Position numbers and translations under genes: made by a program | The notes under the pieces: model-generated | Told to the model about the DNA's origin: nothing | The model's database searches: none | The model's input: the letters and a program-made list of their open reading frames with translations, nothing else | Shown: one piece after another, positions 1-11,897 of the stretch | Numbering within the stretch: position 1 is the first letter of the stretch | Layout of the letters: the number at the start of each line of letters is the position of its first letter | Source of the DNA: Nemania diffusa | Taxonomy: Eukaryota > Ascomycota > Sordariomycetes > Xylariales > Xylariaceae | DNA: 64,000 nt | Assembly: GCA_038501195.1 (NCBI GenBank) | Contig: JBBPUQ010000010.1 | Span: forward strand, 3,346,001 to 3,410,000 | Direction: 5' to 3'

Positions 1-1375
1 AACGAGAGAGAAAAAGAGTAGCGGTATCGGCTGGCTGAACATGCTACATAATGGAAAATTGAAGGGGTCACATCGCGAACGCCGATAACTCTTTCTTGTG
101 CAGCGTATCTTAGATTTTAATTCTAGCTAGTTCGGATCAAAGAAGCCATTCAGCTTGCAACTATCTAGGCGTTGTTTCGTAGTGCGATATGATACTTCTC
201 TACAGTAAACGATGTACCAGAGCGCCATATATTTAATTACTACAACTCGGTTATTGATGTCTAATACGCAGGTGCTAGACCGCTACACCACGATACCACA
301 TTCTCGTTTGCCCTCTCCGACGTGATGAATAGGTAGGCGAGATTGGTGAGTTTCAGTGAGGACTATACCGAAGCACATGATCAGAAGCGAGTGCAGCGGC
401 CATCCGTTCCGGAGTATTGGGACCGTGTGCGTACTACCTAGTCCATGTTTATTGTCGCACCAATGGGATGCCGTTTGCAATGTCTTCATGTCCGAACAAC
501 TCGGCTATTCATGCGTAGTTCCTATTCTAGGCTCACTGACTACTCTACCTAGTGTAAGAAAAGAGTGAGGTGGGTGAGATATTAATCCAAACTCCATGCA
601 TATACTAGACTGGATACACTTATATAAACAAAAGCGTTCCGCTCTTGGCGCTTGTACAGTAGTGTCTGGGATCGCCAGCTAGGGTAGTGCATGAACTCCG
701 GTCCTAATTGTGGCACGCCGCCAACAGACCAAAAATATGAATACCTATTTGACTCACTTCGTGACGAGAGTCTGGTTTCTGCTGGCTGCTGTATTCCCGC
801 CTGACGCACGATGAGGAGTAGATGTTATATCGTTATGTAATTCCTCATACGATGCGACCTCGGAAAGCGACTTCTCCATATGCGTAATGAAGATACTGCC
901 CCTACATATGCTGTCGAAATTAAGATTCAGGGTACGCGGAAAGGTTTCCGCGCTTACTTGTAAGTGTGGCCACTCGCCCGTTTAGGCAGTGCGTAAGCCT
1001 GGCCATCACCCTCCCGTGATTGGGCCCATGGCTCCTCATCGCGACGTTGCTTGCCTGGAAACGGAAAGTCAACGCTTTGCTTTTCCACCACACGTCATGA
1101 GCGGGCGAGCGAGCGCGCGCATGTGCCACGGGCCGGCCGGGCAGAGGAGCGTGGGGCGACCACCTCGGCAATGCTTCCATCATTTCGGCGCGCGTTCTAT
1201 AGACGAGAGAACTATTACTAGGATGGCGAAAGGGGAGCTCTCGTTTTCCACTAGGCACGGACGGATGACTCCAGAGCCATGGCTGGTGCTCATATAGGAG
1301 TGCCCGCGCGGGCGAGGGAGGCTCATATGTTTCCAACAACGATGTGCGCGCGTGCGGGATCTCTTAGACGCGAGC
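1..1375. other. Intergenic, upstream of acyl-CoA dehydrogenase
   Basis: I see no convincing gene. The reading frames here are short, overlap on both strands and match no family I know. A CpG-rich patch with GCGAGCGAGCGCGCGC lies near 1100 and presumably belongs to the promoter or 5' UTR of the dehydrogenase that starts at 1376. Confidence 0.5.
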
Positions 1376-3384
1376 ATGGAGCCAGCGAGTGCCGATTCGG
1401 GCTTCTTCCAGCTGCTTCCGACGCTGAAGAACCAGTTCACGAGCGATCCGAGCATAAGACGGGTCTTTAAGTGTAAGTCAACAAATCCTCTCAAGGCCTA
1501 CCTCACTAGAAATGCCGACGGGATATCATAGTGTTCTTACCCGCGGATATCGCCCAAACTGTCGCTCCGGAAATCACTCGGCTTGGAGAGGAAGTTTTAC
1601 AGCAGCATGTTTTCGATTGGGTGACGGATGCCGAGAAGAACCAGCCGTACGTCACGGGCGGGGGTAGAAATGCCTTTGGGCAACCTGTGAGTACGAAATT
1701 AGTTGTTGCGGAAGGTTGGAGGAAGCTACAAGATTTCAGCATCGAAAAGGGGTACGTTGTCTGGTCACAAGCGATCATCCTGGGTGTTCATCCGTCTAAT
1801 TCGAGCAGGTTCGTCGGCCAAGGTTACGAGGCCGGATTCGACCAATATACGCGAATCATACAGTATCTCCGTGAACTGATCTTCGAATCTTCGTCCGCAA
1901 ACGTAGGATGTCCGGCCGCGATGGCAGATGGTGCTGCCCGGGTGCTGCAGCTCCATCTGCGCAATTCACAGCTCAGCCCTGAGGAACAGAAGGTCTTCCA
2001 AAACGCCTACGACCACCTCGTGTCCCGGGATCCTGCCCGGGCTTGGACAAGCGGACAATGGATGACAGAGCGCATAGGTGGCAGCGATGTATCACGGTCT
2101 GAAACCATCGCGACATACTCACCTCTTCCAGACGACGCTCCGCTCTGCGATCCCACGGCAGACATCCCCCTCGGCCCCTGGAGCATAGATGGATTCAAGT
2201 GGTTCTCGAGCGCAACGGATAGTAACATGACGATGCTCCTTGCTCAAACTCCAAAAGGCCTGTCTGCCTTCTACGCCCCGATGAGGCGATATAACCCGAC
2301 TCTTGTGGTTTCTGCGACGGGCGTTACGGGCGGCACGGAGCTTAACGGCGTCACGATCTCGAGATTAAAGAACAAGATGGGAACCAAGTCGCTCCCGACC
2401 GCAGAACTTCAGCTGCGAGGGATGAGGGGGTGGTTGATTGGGAAAGAGGGAGAAGGGATTAAGGAGATTTCAACAATCCTGACCATCACCCGGATTCGAT
2501 CCGCGATTAGTGCGCTCGGACACGTCAGTCGCGGGTTGGCGGTCGCGCGAGCATACGCCGAGGTGCGGGAAGTCGGCGCCGGCCGTGGGAAGCGGATGAA
2601 GCTCGTCGACAGCGCGCTGCACATGCGCACGCTTGCCGACATGACGATAGAACATCACGCCATGATGCTTCCCACGTTTTACAGTAGCTACTTGTTGGGG
2701 CTGGAGGAGAACCCGGCGTCGGCTCGAACACCTCTGCCTGCCATCGCAGCCATTACACCCCCTTCCGAATTTGTAACGCCACTTCTCCGCGTTGTCACTC
2801 CGTTGCTGAAAGCCTACGTCACCAAGCAGGCCATCCCTCTTGTCTACGCATGCATGGAATCCCTCGGCGGCGTGGGATACCTGGAAAACGCCGAGTCCGA
2901 ACACATGAACCTTGCGAGGCTGTTTAGGGACACATGTGTGCTCAACATATGGGAAGGCACAACAGATGTTCTGAGTACAGATCTCATCCGGGCGCTGAAG
3001 CACCCCAAGGGAGGACCTGATAGTATCAAAGCACTGGACTTGATCGTTCTAAGCGGGGAAAAGAGTGTAGAAAGCGAACATGTCACGAAGCAGTGGAAAG
3101 CATTGAAGGTGCAGCTGGAAGCGAATACGCAAGAGGACTTGCTACAGGATGCTAGGGGCATTCTCTGGAAACTGGCGGAGATCCTCATGGCTGTTCTCTT
3201 TCTGCTGGATGTGAAGAGCAATGATGGCCCGGTTATACTAGAGATGTGCCAACGTTATTTTGCTAGCAGGGGCATATGGGCGACGAGTCAAGCCACCAGT
3301 TCAGACAGCCAGGCTAACTTGGATTTAAACCGAGCTATTGTGTTTGGTGTTGAGGATCCAATAGGGGGAGCATCGAAACTCTAA
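1376..3384 (+). CDS. Acyl-CoA dehydrogenase family flavoprotein
   Basis: Predicted FAD enzyme that would introduce an alpha-beta double bond into an acyl-CoA or similar thioester, probably in peroxisome or mitochondrion. Two exons: 1376-1472 and 1532-3384, with a 59-nt intron (GTAAGT donor at 1473). The first exon supplies an N-terminus with FFQLLPTLKNQF, usual in the fungal branch of the family; without it the long frame would lack an ATG. Visible motifs are MTERIGGSDVS (flavin and substrate loop of AidB/ACAD-type proteins), GFKWFSSATDSN in the middle domain and NIWEGTTDVLSTDL near the C-terminus, which is the usual place of the catalytic-base segment. Total about 649 residues, longer than mitochondrial ACADs and like AidB/ACAD10-11-type proteins. 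The substrate cannot be told. It is convergent with the S28 peptidase gene. Confidence 0.9.
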
Positions 3385-3691
3385 AGTAGATATGTACTAG
3401 GTATATATTGTACCACTAGATATGTATGTATAAGAAAAGTCTTCAACGGCATTCTCAAAATTGGACTCTGATGAAAATTAAAACAACTACGCGGATGAAG
3501 CACGGGAGCACTCTCACAAATCGGACAAGAAACGATAATTAGCAACATCCCTCAGTAACGGACAAATAACATTGAAGTATCAAAACCAAGCTAGCAAACT
3601 CTACTCTCTCTCAAGATCAGAGCTCGCCCAGCTCGTTTACGGTATCTACAAAAGCTATCAGTAAATCCACTACGAACTCAAGCAACACGGT

Positions 3692-5482
3692 TTATCTCTG
3701 TTTACTGTGGCTATTCTTCTTCTTGGCGGCAAACTCGGCCACCCACTTCTTCACAAAGGCGGCCTCCTGCTTCTGGGCGTCGGCGACGGGCGCGGGCGGC
3801 AGCGAGGCGGTGGTCTGGTTGGGGAAGAGCCCGTTCTCGTCCCAGTGGTGCACGGCCTCGGCGATGAGGATGTACGGCTGCTCCGTGGTCGAGACGCGCT
3901 CCGGCAGCCCGATCGCGTGCACGCCGGCGGCGCGCCACGGGTCCCACTCGCCGTCCACGAAGGCCAGGCGCGGGTAGCTGAGGCCGAAGCCGCCGTACTT
4001 GTTGATGGCCTGCAGGTTCGCCTCGGCTGTCAGGTTGAAGGCGTCGCGGCAGATCACGGACGAGTAGTCCAGGTCGATGGTGCGCGATATCAGCGGGAGC
4101 TGGTTCTTGGGCACGCCGCTGCCGGTTTGGAGGAAGCCCCATCTGCATGGTGTGTTAGCGCCTTATTCATTACTTCGCGTCTCACGTGCGTGGGGGACTT
4201 ACTGTGTGCAGTATTGGTATGGCCAGAGACGCCACGACTGCGAGATGGAATCCTGGGCATAAAACGAAGTGTCGTACGTGCTGAAGCACTCGTCCTGGTC
4301 TGTGGTGGTGCAGCTGTCGGCATAGGGGGCGTTGTAGCCCACGTAGTTCAACACGTAGTTCGACAGCGTCTTTACTTCACTGCCGTAGCCAGCGACCTTG
4401 ATAAGCTCGTTGACCGCGCTCCTCTTCGCCTCCGTGCTCGGGTACTTAAGCGTGCTCGAGGAGACAATGTCACAGTACTCGAAGAAATCGTCAGAGCTCT
4501 GCGTGGGGTCCCAGTTGTAGCTCTGAAGGCCGTAGATGCCACCGTTGATGGCGCTCGCGAAATCGCCGTCGTGGGTGACGTTGGGGAGCCCGAACACGGT
4601 CTTGAGCTGGCTGACGTACTTGGTGCCCTTCTTGCCGATGAGGATCTTGTCGATGATGTCGGTGATCTTGCGGGTGTTGGTGACGCAGGCGGGAGGGCCG
4701 TATACAGCGGCGGCCTCGAAGTACTTGTAGTAGTCCCAGATGGCTTCTGGGACGCCCGAGGATGATATCGCTCCCCAGTACTCATCGGGGTACAACTTCC
4801 GTAGGAGCGCGACGAACGCACCCGCATAGGAACCACCGTAGGCAATCCACGGCGTCGTCTTGGGGCTGAAGTCTACGTGTTCAAGGCCGGCAAATTTGAT
4901 GTTGTTGGCGAAATAGGCCGTGTCGGCAAGAGCTTGGTCAGTGGTCAGGAAGCGAAGGTTCTCCGTGCTGAAGTCCGCCGTGGGAATGCTGGAACCGTAG
5001 TAGCGGTGCTCCAAGATGACGCCCAACCCGTTCGTTGCCTTTGCGAGCTGGTAGACAATTCCCTTCTGCAAGAATGGCAGTCGGTCAGAGCCGTCCGTCT
5101 CGCCACCAGCTAGCACAATTACTGGGCCGCCAGGCTTGTAGTACGTAGCATCGAACCAGTAACGCAGATTGAATGTACCATCGGAATGAGGCTCGTAGAG
5201 CGAGTCATTGTGGAAGTGGTCGATGGGCGTCGAGAGGTTATACTCGGGGTAGAGTAACGAAGGGTCGGTATCACGAGCGCTCAGCTTATTCACGTCTCGA
5301 ATCTGTTCGCCGTCACATGTGAGCTCACTATTCCATTTGAATTCTTCCGATACTCTGATGGAGAATAAATGTTACTATCGTACCTGTTTCTTGAGCTGGC
5401 TAATGGGCAGAGATGACCTCTGTAGCGCTTGAGCTGCCGACACAAGGCCGAACAGCGCCAGGACCCGACTATATCCAACCAT
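3692..5482 (-). CDS. Secreted serine peptidase, family S28
   Basis: Predicted extracellular or vacuolar prolyl-specific serine peptidase (lysosomal Pro-X carboxypeptidase / thymus-specific serine protease family). Three exons on the minus strand: 5482-5384, 5302-4203 and 4142-3692, introns of 81 and 60 nt, phases consistent, 549 residues. The start was chosen because its first 20 residues form a signal peptide (MVGYSRVLALFGLVSAAQA). The nucleophile elbow GGSYAG lies near residue 191. The other two triad members are plausibly the Asp in FVDGEWDPW (near 467) and the His in AEAVHHWDENG (near 499). Segments such as DHFHNDS, LAGGETDG and LEHRYYGSS are typical of S28. Several Cys and N-glycosylation sites fit secretion. 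The tail ends in a Lys-rich stretch. Intact as far as I can see. Confidence 0.93.
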
Positions 5483-6359
5483 TGTTGCGATATCAATGAT
5501 TAGTACAGATACTCTCCTAGATAACAATGGGAGCTAAGGAGCAAGAGCAAGAGAGAGGCTCATACTCAAGCTACGGGGTCTCTAATGCTATTCAAGAGAA
5601 ATCCCAGAGTGGGACTGGGATCGGGATAACAATGCTTACAGCTCGATGAGCAAAGCGGGCATCGATCGCATCGGGCAGGTGCAGCTACTCTGACGATTGT
5701 ACCCTAATACGATATGGATGTCGCGATATTTAGTGATAGGTACGGTAAGCTTGCATCGCGCTTGGTAGATACCTACCTGGGAGGTATGCCCAGCAACAGA
5801 CCACCATCCAAGAGCAGACCAAGAGGGCGTTGGCCACGATCGGCGCCCACATGGGTCGGTGGAGCTAGGTTCAAGATGGAAGGTCCACAGCAAGTAGCTG
5901 GGGAAGCTCGATAAAGGCTTGCAGGGTCCCCTTGCTGGCGAAGGCAGCTAAGAAGCAGTGATTGCCGGGGCGTCCGTCGCTCGCTTCGCTTGTGAAGGAA
6001 GGCTTCTCCCGACTTGGCGGGTTGGTTTGTCTTGGCTGTCGAAGTTTACACGGAGACAAGTCGGAACAGCGAAGTATCTATCTATCTATCTATGTGTAGA
6101 TATGCTCACATTGTTGAATGAGATGCTCGATGAGAGCCAAGCCTCGTATAATTTGAGGGCAACAATACGGTTGGACATGTACAACTTTCTCCAAAATACT
6201 AGCTTCATCTTTTGGGTAACTTGCTGCAAGAATGCTGCTACCACAAGTCTGACACTGTGGTTCAGAATGTATGACCCGATTTGTTCACCTGCTGCAAAAA
6301 TCGACGCAGTAAGACATCACAATAACGGCTAGTTGCCTATATAGAAACGCCCTATCGTC
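5483..6359. other. Intergenic between S28 and M24 peptidase genes
   Basis: Upstream region of the S28 gene and downstream region of the M24 gene, both on the minus strand. I see only a 40-codon hydrophobic frame (5730-5852, minus) and a TATC microsatellite; no supported gene. Confidence 0.5.
6075..6093. repeat. TATC microsatellite
   Basis: Nearly five uninterrupted units of the tetranucleotide TATC. Confidence 0.9.
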
Positions 6360-8065
6360 CTAGGGGTTATACGGGCTGACTGCCCTCCGACCAGTGAGCA
6401 ATTCGGCCTGCCCATCTGCCTTCACCAGGTAGACATCCTCATGGCGAACGCCAAACTTCCCTTCAATATAGATTCCAGGTTCATTAGTGAAAGTCATTCC
6501 TGGCTGGAGCCGCACTTCTCTGTTCCACTTGTTGAGATAAGGCGATTCATGTGCTTTGCGTGCTCCAGTTAGCGGGATTTAATAGATACTAATACGATGT
6601 ACGATGTAAGACAGACGTACCCTTGATCCCGATCCCATGGCCCAATCGGTGCGTGAACCGTTCACCGTACCCGGCATTCTGGATGATTGAACGAGCAGCT
6701 ATATCGACACTAGCAGCAGCTTTGCCCGGCTTTAAGGCGGCCGCTGCAGCCGATTGGGCCTCGAGGACAACTTGCCATACTCTCAGCTTCTCTTCGCGTA
6801 GCCCTAGATTTGAGATGTCTCGGACAGGTGCAGGCAACGGTAATAATCCTAGCAACCGGAGCCAACTAGTGACTCGGCTTACACTCTTTGACGGTGCGGG
6901 GTCGATGAAGAAACTACGACAGATATCTGAAGCGTATCCGAGATAATGGGCTCTGTAAGCCATGAGGTCAGTATCTTACCAGATGCATGTAGATCTTCAT
7001 ATTAATACGTACCCGATGTCAATTACGATCATCGTGTCTTCTGTCGCCTTCTTCGTGCCCACAACAAAGCCCCCATGCGGTAGCGCGCCGTTCTCTTCAA
7101 ATAGGACTATATTAAAAAAGAGATCAAACCCAATAGAGAGCAGAACCTGATCAAGTATATCCCGGACCTCATTTTCCGTCACGCCGGGAACTAGACACGG
7201 CCGAGTTGCCCGCACAGCGGCGACGGTGCCCGTGTTGACGGCGCGCAGGATCTCCACTTCTGCCGGGCTCTTGATCTGGTGGATGAGCTCAACCTCTGGG
7301 GTCAAGCCCACGGTCTCAAAGCCAGCGTTCGCTAGGCCGCGGGAAATGAAATCGCGGATCTCCTCATCTACTACAAGCCTTGGTGCCCGCCGTCTTGTAG
7401 TTTTACTGAGGTTGGCAAAAAGATGCGAGTTGAGTAAGGTGGCATACGGGTTCCAATGCTCTTCCCAGACTATGATGTCTAGCTCGTCTTCCCGCGACGG
7501 GATTCCAAGCATCCGCACACGACCCTCTTCGAAATGCGGTGCTAGGAATGCTGTCTTCGCCGACACGTCGCCCGATCGTGAAAACTGGGGTAGTATAAGC
7601 ATTAAGAAGGGCCGCTCTTCAGGCTCCCAAGGTTCCCAGTCCGTCTGCGACGTGTTTCCATAGTATCTAAAAATTTAAATTTCATAAGCGATCAAAATGA
7701 ATAAACCTTCAACTAGTGAGAGGAGAGAGTAATACGTACTGGAAAGCGAAGCCAGGTTCCAAAACGAATGCGTCGGCGTCGGAGGCTACGAGAGCTTGAG
7801 CAAGTCGTTCCCGCCGCTCGAAGAATTCATCCGCATGAATAGGTTTTGCCGTATCTAAAAACGAAAGATCGTCATGGAGGTTATCGGTAGCGCACGTTAG
7901 TATGTCTTTTAACTTCGTACTTGGCTTGTTTGCATCATGTATCGATCGCAGAAGCACTATGACCCAGATACCAAGGATCACGACCAGAATACAGCGCCTC
8001 CTAAACTTAAACTTGTCCGCTCCTTGCCGTGGTAATACTATTTGTATGAGTTTCTTCTGAGTCAT
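6360..8065 (-). CDS. Membrane-anchored M24 peptidase (Xaa-Pro aminopeptidase-like)
   Basis: Predicted metallopeptidase of the creatinase/aminopeptidase P fold, held in a membrane by one N-terminal segment. Four exons on the minus strand: 8065-7740, 7666-7013, 6952-6621, 6553-6360; introns 73, 60 and 67 nt; 501 residues; all phases close. A basic stretch followed by a hydrophobic segment near residues 24-41 (RRRCILVVILGIWVIVLL) looks like a type II signal anchor. The creatinase N-domain follows (FERRERLAQAL, YYGNTSQTDWEPWEPEERP), then the M24 domain with IDIGAHYLGYASDICR (metal Asp residues), HRLGHGIGIKAHESPY (metal His) and FTNEPGIYIEGKFGVRHED (metal Glu residues). All five expected metal ligands appear present, so the enzyme is likely active. 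Closest in style to fungal intermediate-cleaving or Xaa-Pro peptidases; the exact substrate is unknown. Confidence 0.92.
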
Positions 8066-9574
8066 GTTGAATAGAAATGAGGCTGAAGAATTAATGAATT
8101 AGAGGCACAGCATAATAAGAACCCAAAAGCATGGCGCTATCTAGATGGAAAGTCACCGAGTGGTGTTTGGCGGGGTTTAGATAGCTATCCGCAATACTCA
8201 CTCGTGGTGGGGTGCAACATCATATTCGCAGCATTACGTAGTAGTCGAGACCCTAAATAGGTAATTAACTTTCCGCCTCAGCTCTTCAGTCGCCATATTT
8301 TCTATGTGGAAACGGTAGTAACTTTATTACATATCGTAAAGGAGTTACGGGTATAGTCTACTCTGGGATGGTCATCCTGCGAGGTCTTTATTAAATAGGA
8401 CACTTACGTCTGAGATACCGGGTCTTGGAGCAGCCATGGGATTATTCTGCCGCACCACTGTGCTTTGATTTCACTGATAGTTATGGAGGTTAGATATATA
8501 GTGAAAGGAAGCGTGCTAAATACACACATCGCGCTCTAGAGGACTAGCCACGGCCATCTAAATCACTTCTAAAGATTTGAGGGGGTAAAAACGAGTATTC
8601 TGGTAAAGTAATCGTATATTCTTGGTGTAGCCGACTCTAAAGGGCCACCACTTGTGCCTCCTGTATGCTAATAAAATCCACGCACTTCGACTAGCTAAAG
8701 AAATAAGAGAAAAAGACATACTAGGTCTAGCTGACCTAATCAACATGTTCCCCTTGTAGCCGTGTCGCCCACACTGTCGCAATAGCCCATGCTGTTACTT
8801 GGCATATTTGGGCTGGTATCACACAGTTGTTCGCTGCATGTTCAAGCATACTGGACTGTTAAAGATGAGGTAGATTAGCAAGTTTATAGACATAGATTGA
8901 TTGATTTAGTTTGACGTCGGTACGGGGCGCCTGGGTACCGCTTCGTATAAATCTCCTGAAGAGTTCCGGACGTGACAAGCTCTATGTATAATATAGTGGG
9001 ATGTAGGGGGATATACATATTGTAGGTATAATGTCAGATCATGCCTTCGTGGGTTCAACATTCTAGTGTTCGTGGTTACTACGACCTGATCTGCCAAACT
9101 AAGGCGTCGCTGTCCTTTTTCTTATTGCTGGGTTCTCCAGCTGTGTTAAAGGGCTCTGGCTTTTGCCTTTGCCTTGGTTGTTCTTGGTCCTACCTGGGCA
9201 GGCGGTGTTGCTGTGTTACTAGTCGTGACTGTTTTTAATGTTTTACTTACGTTTATGTTTTTGACCTTGAGCTTGAACCATCTGTAATGCCATGGCCTCC
9301 TAGGTGTTCCGGTCGTTGTTACCTGAACGTTGTATTGCTAATGTAGGCTTTGCCTGCATTCCCTGAACTCTATCTCTGAGTAGAGTTTAGTGCTAGATTG
9401 TATGCAGTAGAATAAAGTCTAAACTCTAATGACACGATGAAACGAAAATAAATATATAAAGCAGGAGATCTCTCCTCAAAACAGTCCTGTTTCTAACAAC
9501 ACATCCGCTTTTATATTAATATATGACTAGATCATATCTCATATCCAAGTTTATTACTATTAAATACCGCAAGT
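8066..9574. other. Intergenic, divergent promoters
   Basis: About 1.5 kb between the start of the M24 gene (minus) and the LURP-one-like gene (plus). AT-leaning, with no frame longer than about 75 codons and no family match that I can recognise. Confidence 0.55.
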
Positions 9575-10225
9575 ATGACAGACAAAGGGCGACGGGTTCA
9601 TGGAGAACTGGGTATCTTCCCAAAGTTCTTCTTTGAAAATTCGGAGTCGTTCCAACTCGCCTGTAACTTCAAATCAGCAACAGGGCATGTTTGTCGGGTC
9701 ACGGATCCCGAAGGGGATATCCCCTTCATAATCAGCCAGCACAGACAGTTTTTTTCCCCCTCCCATACCCATATTATCGATTTAGATTGCAACCTCCTGC
9801 TGGATATTCGACCGAGGATGACAAGTGATGGGTTTCATATTTACAGCCCTACTGGCACGATCACTGTTGATATCACAGGCAAGCTCAAACTCAATTCTCA
9901 CTCTTCCCTTGATCAACTAACATCTTCGGTACTAGGAAAGCCTCGTAGGATGACCTGCAAATTCAAGTCTCTGATAGGCATAGAGAGATCATGGGTAGTC
10001 GATGGCGACCTTAAGGGCTTCCACGTTACGATTATGGATGAGGCCACTGGCCAATCTCTCGCCTCTATCAACCGTGCGCATCCGGGCATTTTCCCTAGGA
10101 AAACAAGTACACGCCACCCGTGTACCATGAAGGTTGCAGCCAATGTTGATGTGGCTCTGCTCTTGGCGTTGTGGATTTGCATAGACGATAAGTTTTATGG
10201 AGGTTACTGGAGGTCAACGCCCTAG
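9575..10225 (+). CDS. LURP-one-related (tubby-like fold) protein
   Basis: Single-exon gene of 216 codons starting AAGTATGACAG. The pattern fits the LURP-one-related / DUF567 family, a beta-barrel related to the Tubby C-terminal domain and phospholipid scramblases: a central FIISQHRQFFS..HIIDLDCNLLLDIRPR stretch corresponds to the usual 'R.K.FSL.....v.D..g..L..i+rk' strand pair, followed by hxIYSPTGTITVDITGK and a C-terminal hydrophobic helix (MKVAANVDVALLLALWICID), the buried helix of the fold. The biochemical role in fungi is not known; plant members are linked to defence responses. No introns and no signal peptide. Assignment rests on pattern memory only. Confidence 0.7.
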   Translation: MTDKGRRVHGELGIFPKFFFENSESFQLACNFKSATGHVCRVTDPEGDIPFIISQHRQFFSPSHTHIIDLDCNLLLDIRPRMTSDGFHIYSPTGTITVDITGKLKLNSHSSLDQLTSSVLGKPRRMTCKFKSLIGIERSWVVDGDLKGFHVTIMDEATGQSLASINRAHPGIFPRKTSTRHPCTMKVAANVDVALLLALWICIDDKFYGGYWRSTP

Positions 10226-10378
10226 TTATGAGGATCGGGTGGTTTATTTCTCTGATCTCCTGGTATACTGCTTCATCTGAGATATAATTTGGCATCATAG
10301 CGTTATCGCGTCATCAATTCGATTTACCTCATTTAGATACTTAAAATCCATTACCAAGGTTTCGTTTCATCAGCTGAA

Positions 10379-10849
10379 CTACATATTGTAGAGGGATCCT
10401 GTGCCTTTTGAAAATTCCTTCGCCCTCGTCCGCAACATATGAGTATAAGTACCTTCAGGCAAATTCCCCTTCTTAGGCCTGTTCTCACAAACTGTAATAG
10501 CGCCCTTGCCGTCGTTATTCTGTATCTCGTCCCGGCACATTTTCTGTCCAATTCCGTTGCGTTGCTGGGATCAGAGGCATCTTGAAGATGGCCATACGGT
10601 TTGGCGTCGTATTAATACTAGACTAAATCTAAGGTCGACGTAAGTGCACTTTGCCATGCCGCAGACACTGTGGCAGACTTCAATTGCAATCTGGTCGTCT
10701 ACAGAAACATGCGCGTTCGCATTCGTCGCAGTGTTCATGGCATTCGTGGCGACAACCAGGCCATTGTTGGTCTTGCAGAAGCTCTGACGCCTCTCAATAG
10801 TCATTGAGTCGTTAGAAGCGTTGCTTCCTGCGAGGGCAGTACTGAGCAT
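10379..10849 (-). CDS. Possible small six-cysteine protein, two exons
   Basis: Tentative model of 138 residues: exon 10849-10619, intron of 54 nt with a weak GTATTA donor, exon 10564-10379. The joined product has six Cys (SFCKT, EVCHSVCGMAKCTY, KMCRDE, TVCENR), an even number as in disulphide-bonded secreted proteins, and a basic ERRQ just before the Cys-rich part that could be a Kex2-like processing site. The C-terminal exon (NNDGKGAITVCENRPKKG) is a clean frame. A clear signal peptide is missing: the N-terminus (MLSTALAGSNAS) resembles only the end of one, so an upstream exon or a 5' break is possible. Not recognised as a known family. It could equally be a decayed gene. Confidence 0.4.
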
Positions 10850-11897
10850 TTCGTGACAATAGCCAATCTAGCCCAGAGGCTGGTGATGCTGGCCCTTGAA
10901 TAAAGAGCTGCGTTGCGTCATCTTCAAACTTTAGAGATGGCCCATTGACTAAGCTTTCTTAGACCGCTGGGCCCTATGCGACTAAGTTTAGTATTTGAAG
11001 AAGGTTATGGGAAAGTATGACGTGCTTTCGCGATTTCTTATTCGTAGATAGAACTGAGAGATCCTAAAAGGCATGTTAAGGATTGGAATCTGTTGGCATA
11101 TGGTGTGGTTATACCAGTATTATCCGACAGTTGAACATCCGGTGCGCATTCGGGTTGTTCACAGAATCGAAACTAACAGCGTCGCTAGGGATGATAAAGG
11201 TAAAAAAACCAAAAAACTCTGCTTGATAGTACTTGGCTAGGCTTTTACGAATATTGAAGCTGGTCAAATGCTGGCATGACCTAACTTGATCTATAATTTG
11301 TAAGTTGACAAGGTTAGGTACATATCTACAAAATTACTGGATCTCCGAGCAACTTTACTGGACTCTTACTGGACGGTATACCTAGTGTAGCACCTAAACC
11401 TTGTTAGCTAGCGTGGAGACGTGGCCAGTCACGTAATCCCTTATTACGCGCCTACGCACTAAATACCAAAGATAGGTGGCCCTTCCATTACTTAGTAAGT
11501 GCCGGATATGGGCTCTGCGTACCTACCTATCAAGACGAAGTAGGTACTAACTAACAGGACGGCAGGCTCGGTCTCCGGCTGAAAGGTCTCTCTGATCTAT
11601 CTAGATACCTAGTATCTGTTAATCTCTCGGCTGTGACGTCTTTCAGCTTAACTTTCCTCCCCTCTTCACCCAAGCCTAGCAACGAGAACAGCTTGTATTA
11701 CCTCGTTGAGGTGAGGCATCGTTAGTACAGCTTACAAGCTCGCTAGGAATAGCTGGCCGTGGTACTGGAAGACGAGGATTATCACCCCACAGGCACTGCG
11801 ACAAGCGCTCCCAGGGTCAAGCTCTCGAAACTTAGGGCGTGGTCCGAACCTAATTCTCGAATGACGTGCACCTGAAACGGCGCCAACGTCAATAACC
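10850..11897. other. Intergenic, promoter side of the Ytp1-like gene
   Basis: No supported gene. It holds the region upstream of the possible small Cys protein (minus) and of the Ytp1-like gene (plus), with several CCTACCTA/TAGGTA motifs of the kind common in fungal intergenic DNA. Confidence 0.5.

Noticed and set aside
3707..4765. Plus-strand frame of 352 codons over the S28 peptidase gene
   Set aside because: Antisense shadow of a GC-rich coding exon; the S28 exons on the minus strand have the motifs and splice phases.
5730..5852. 40-codon minus-strand frame with a signal-like hydrophobic stretch (NALLVCSWMVVCCWAYLPG)
   Set aside because: Too short, no partner exon found, surrounding frames closed.
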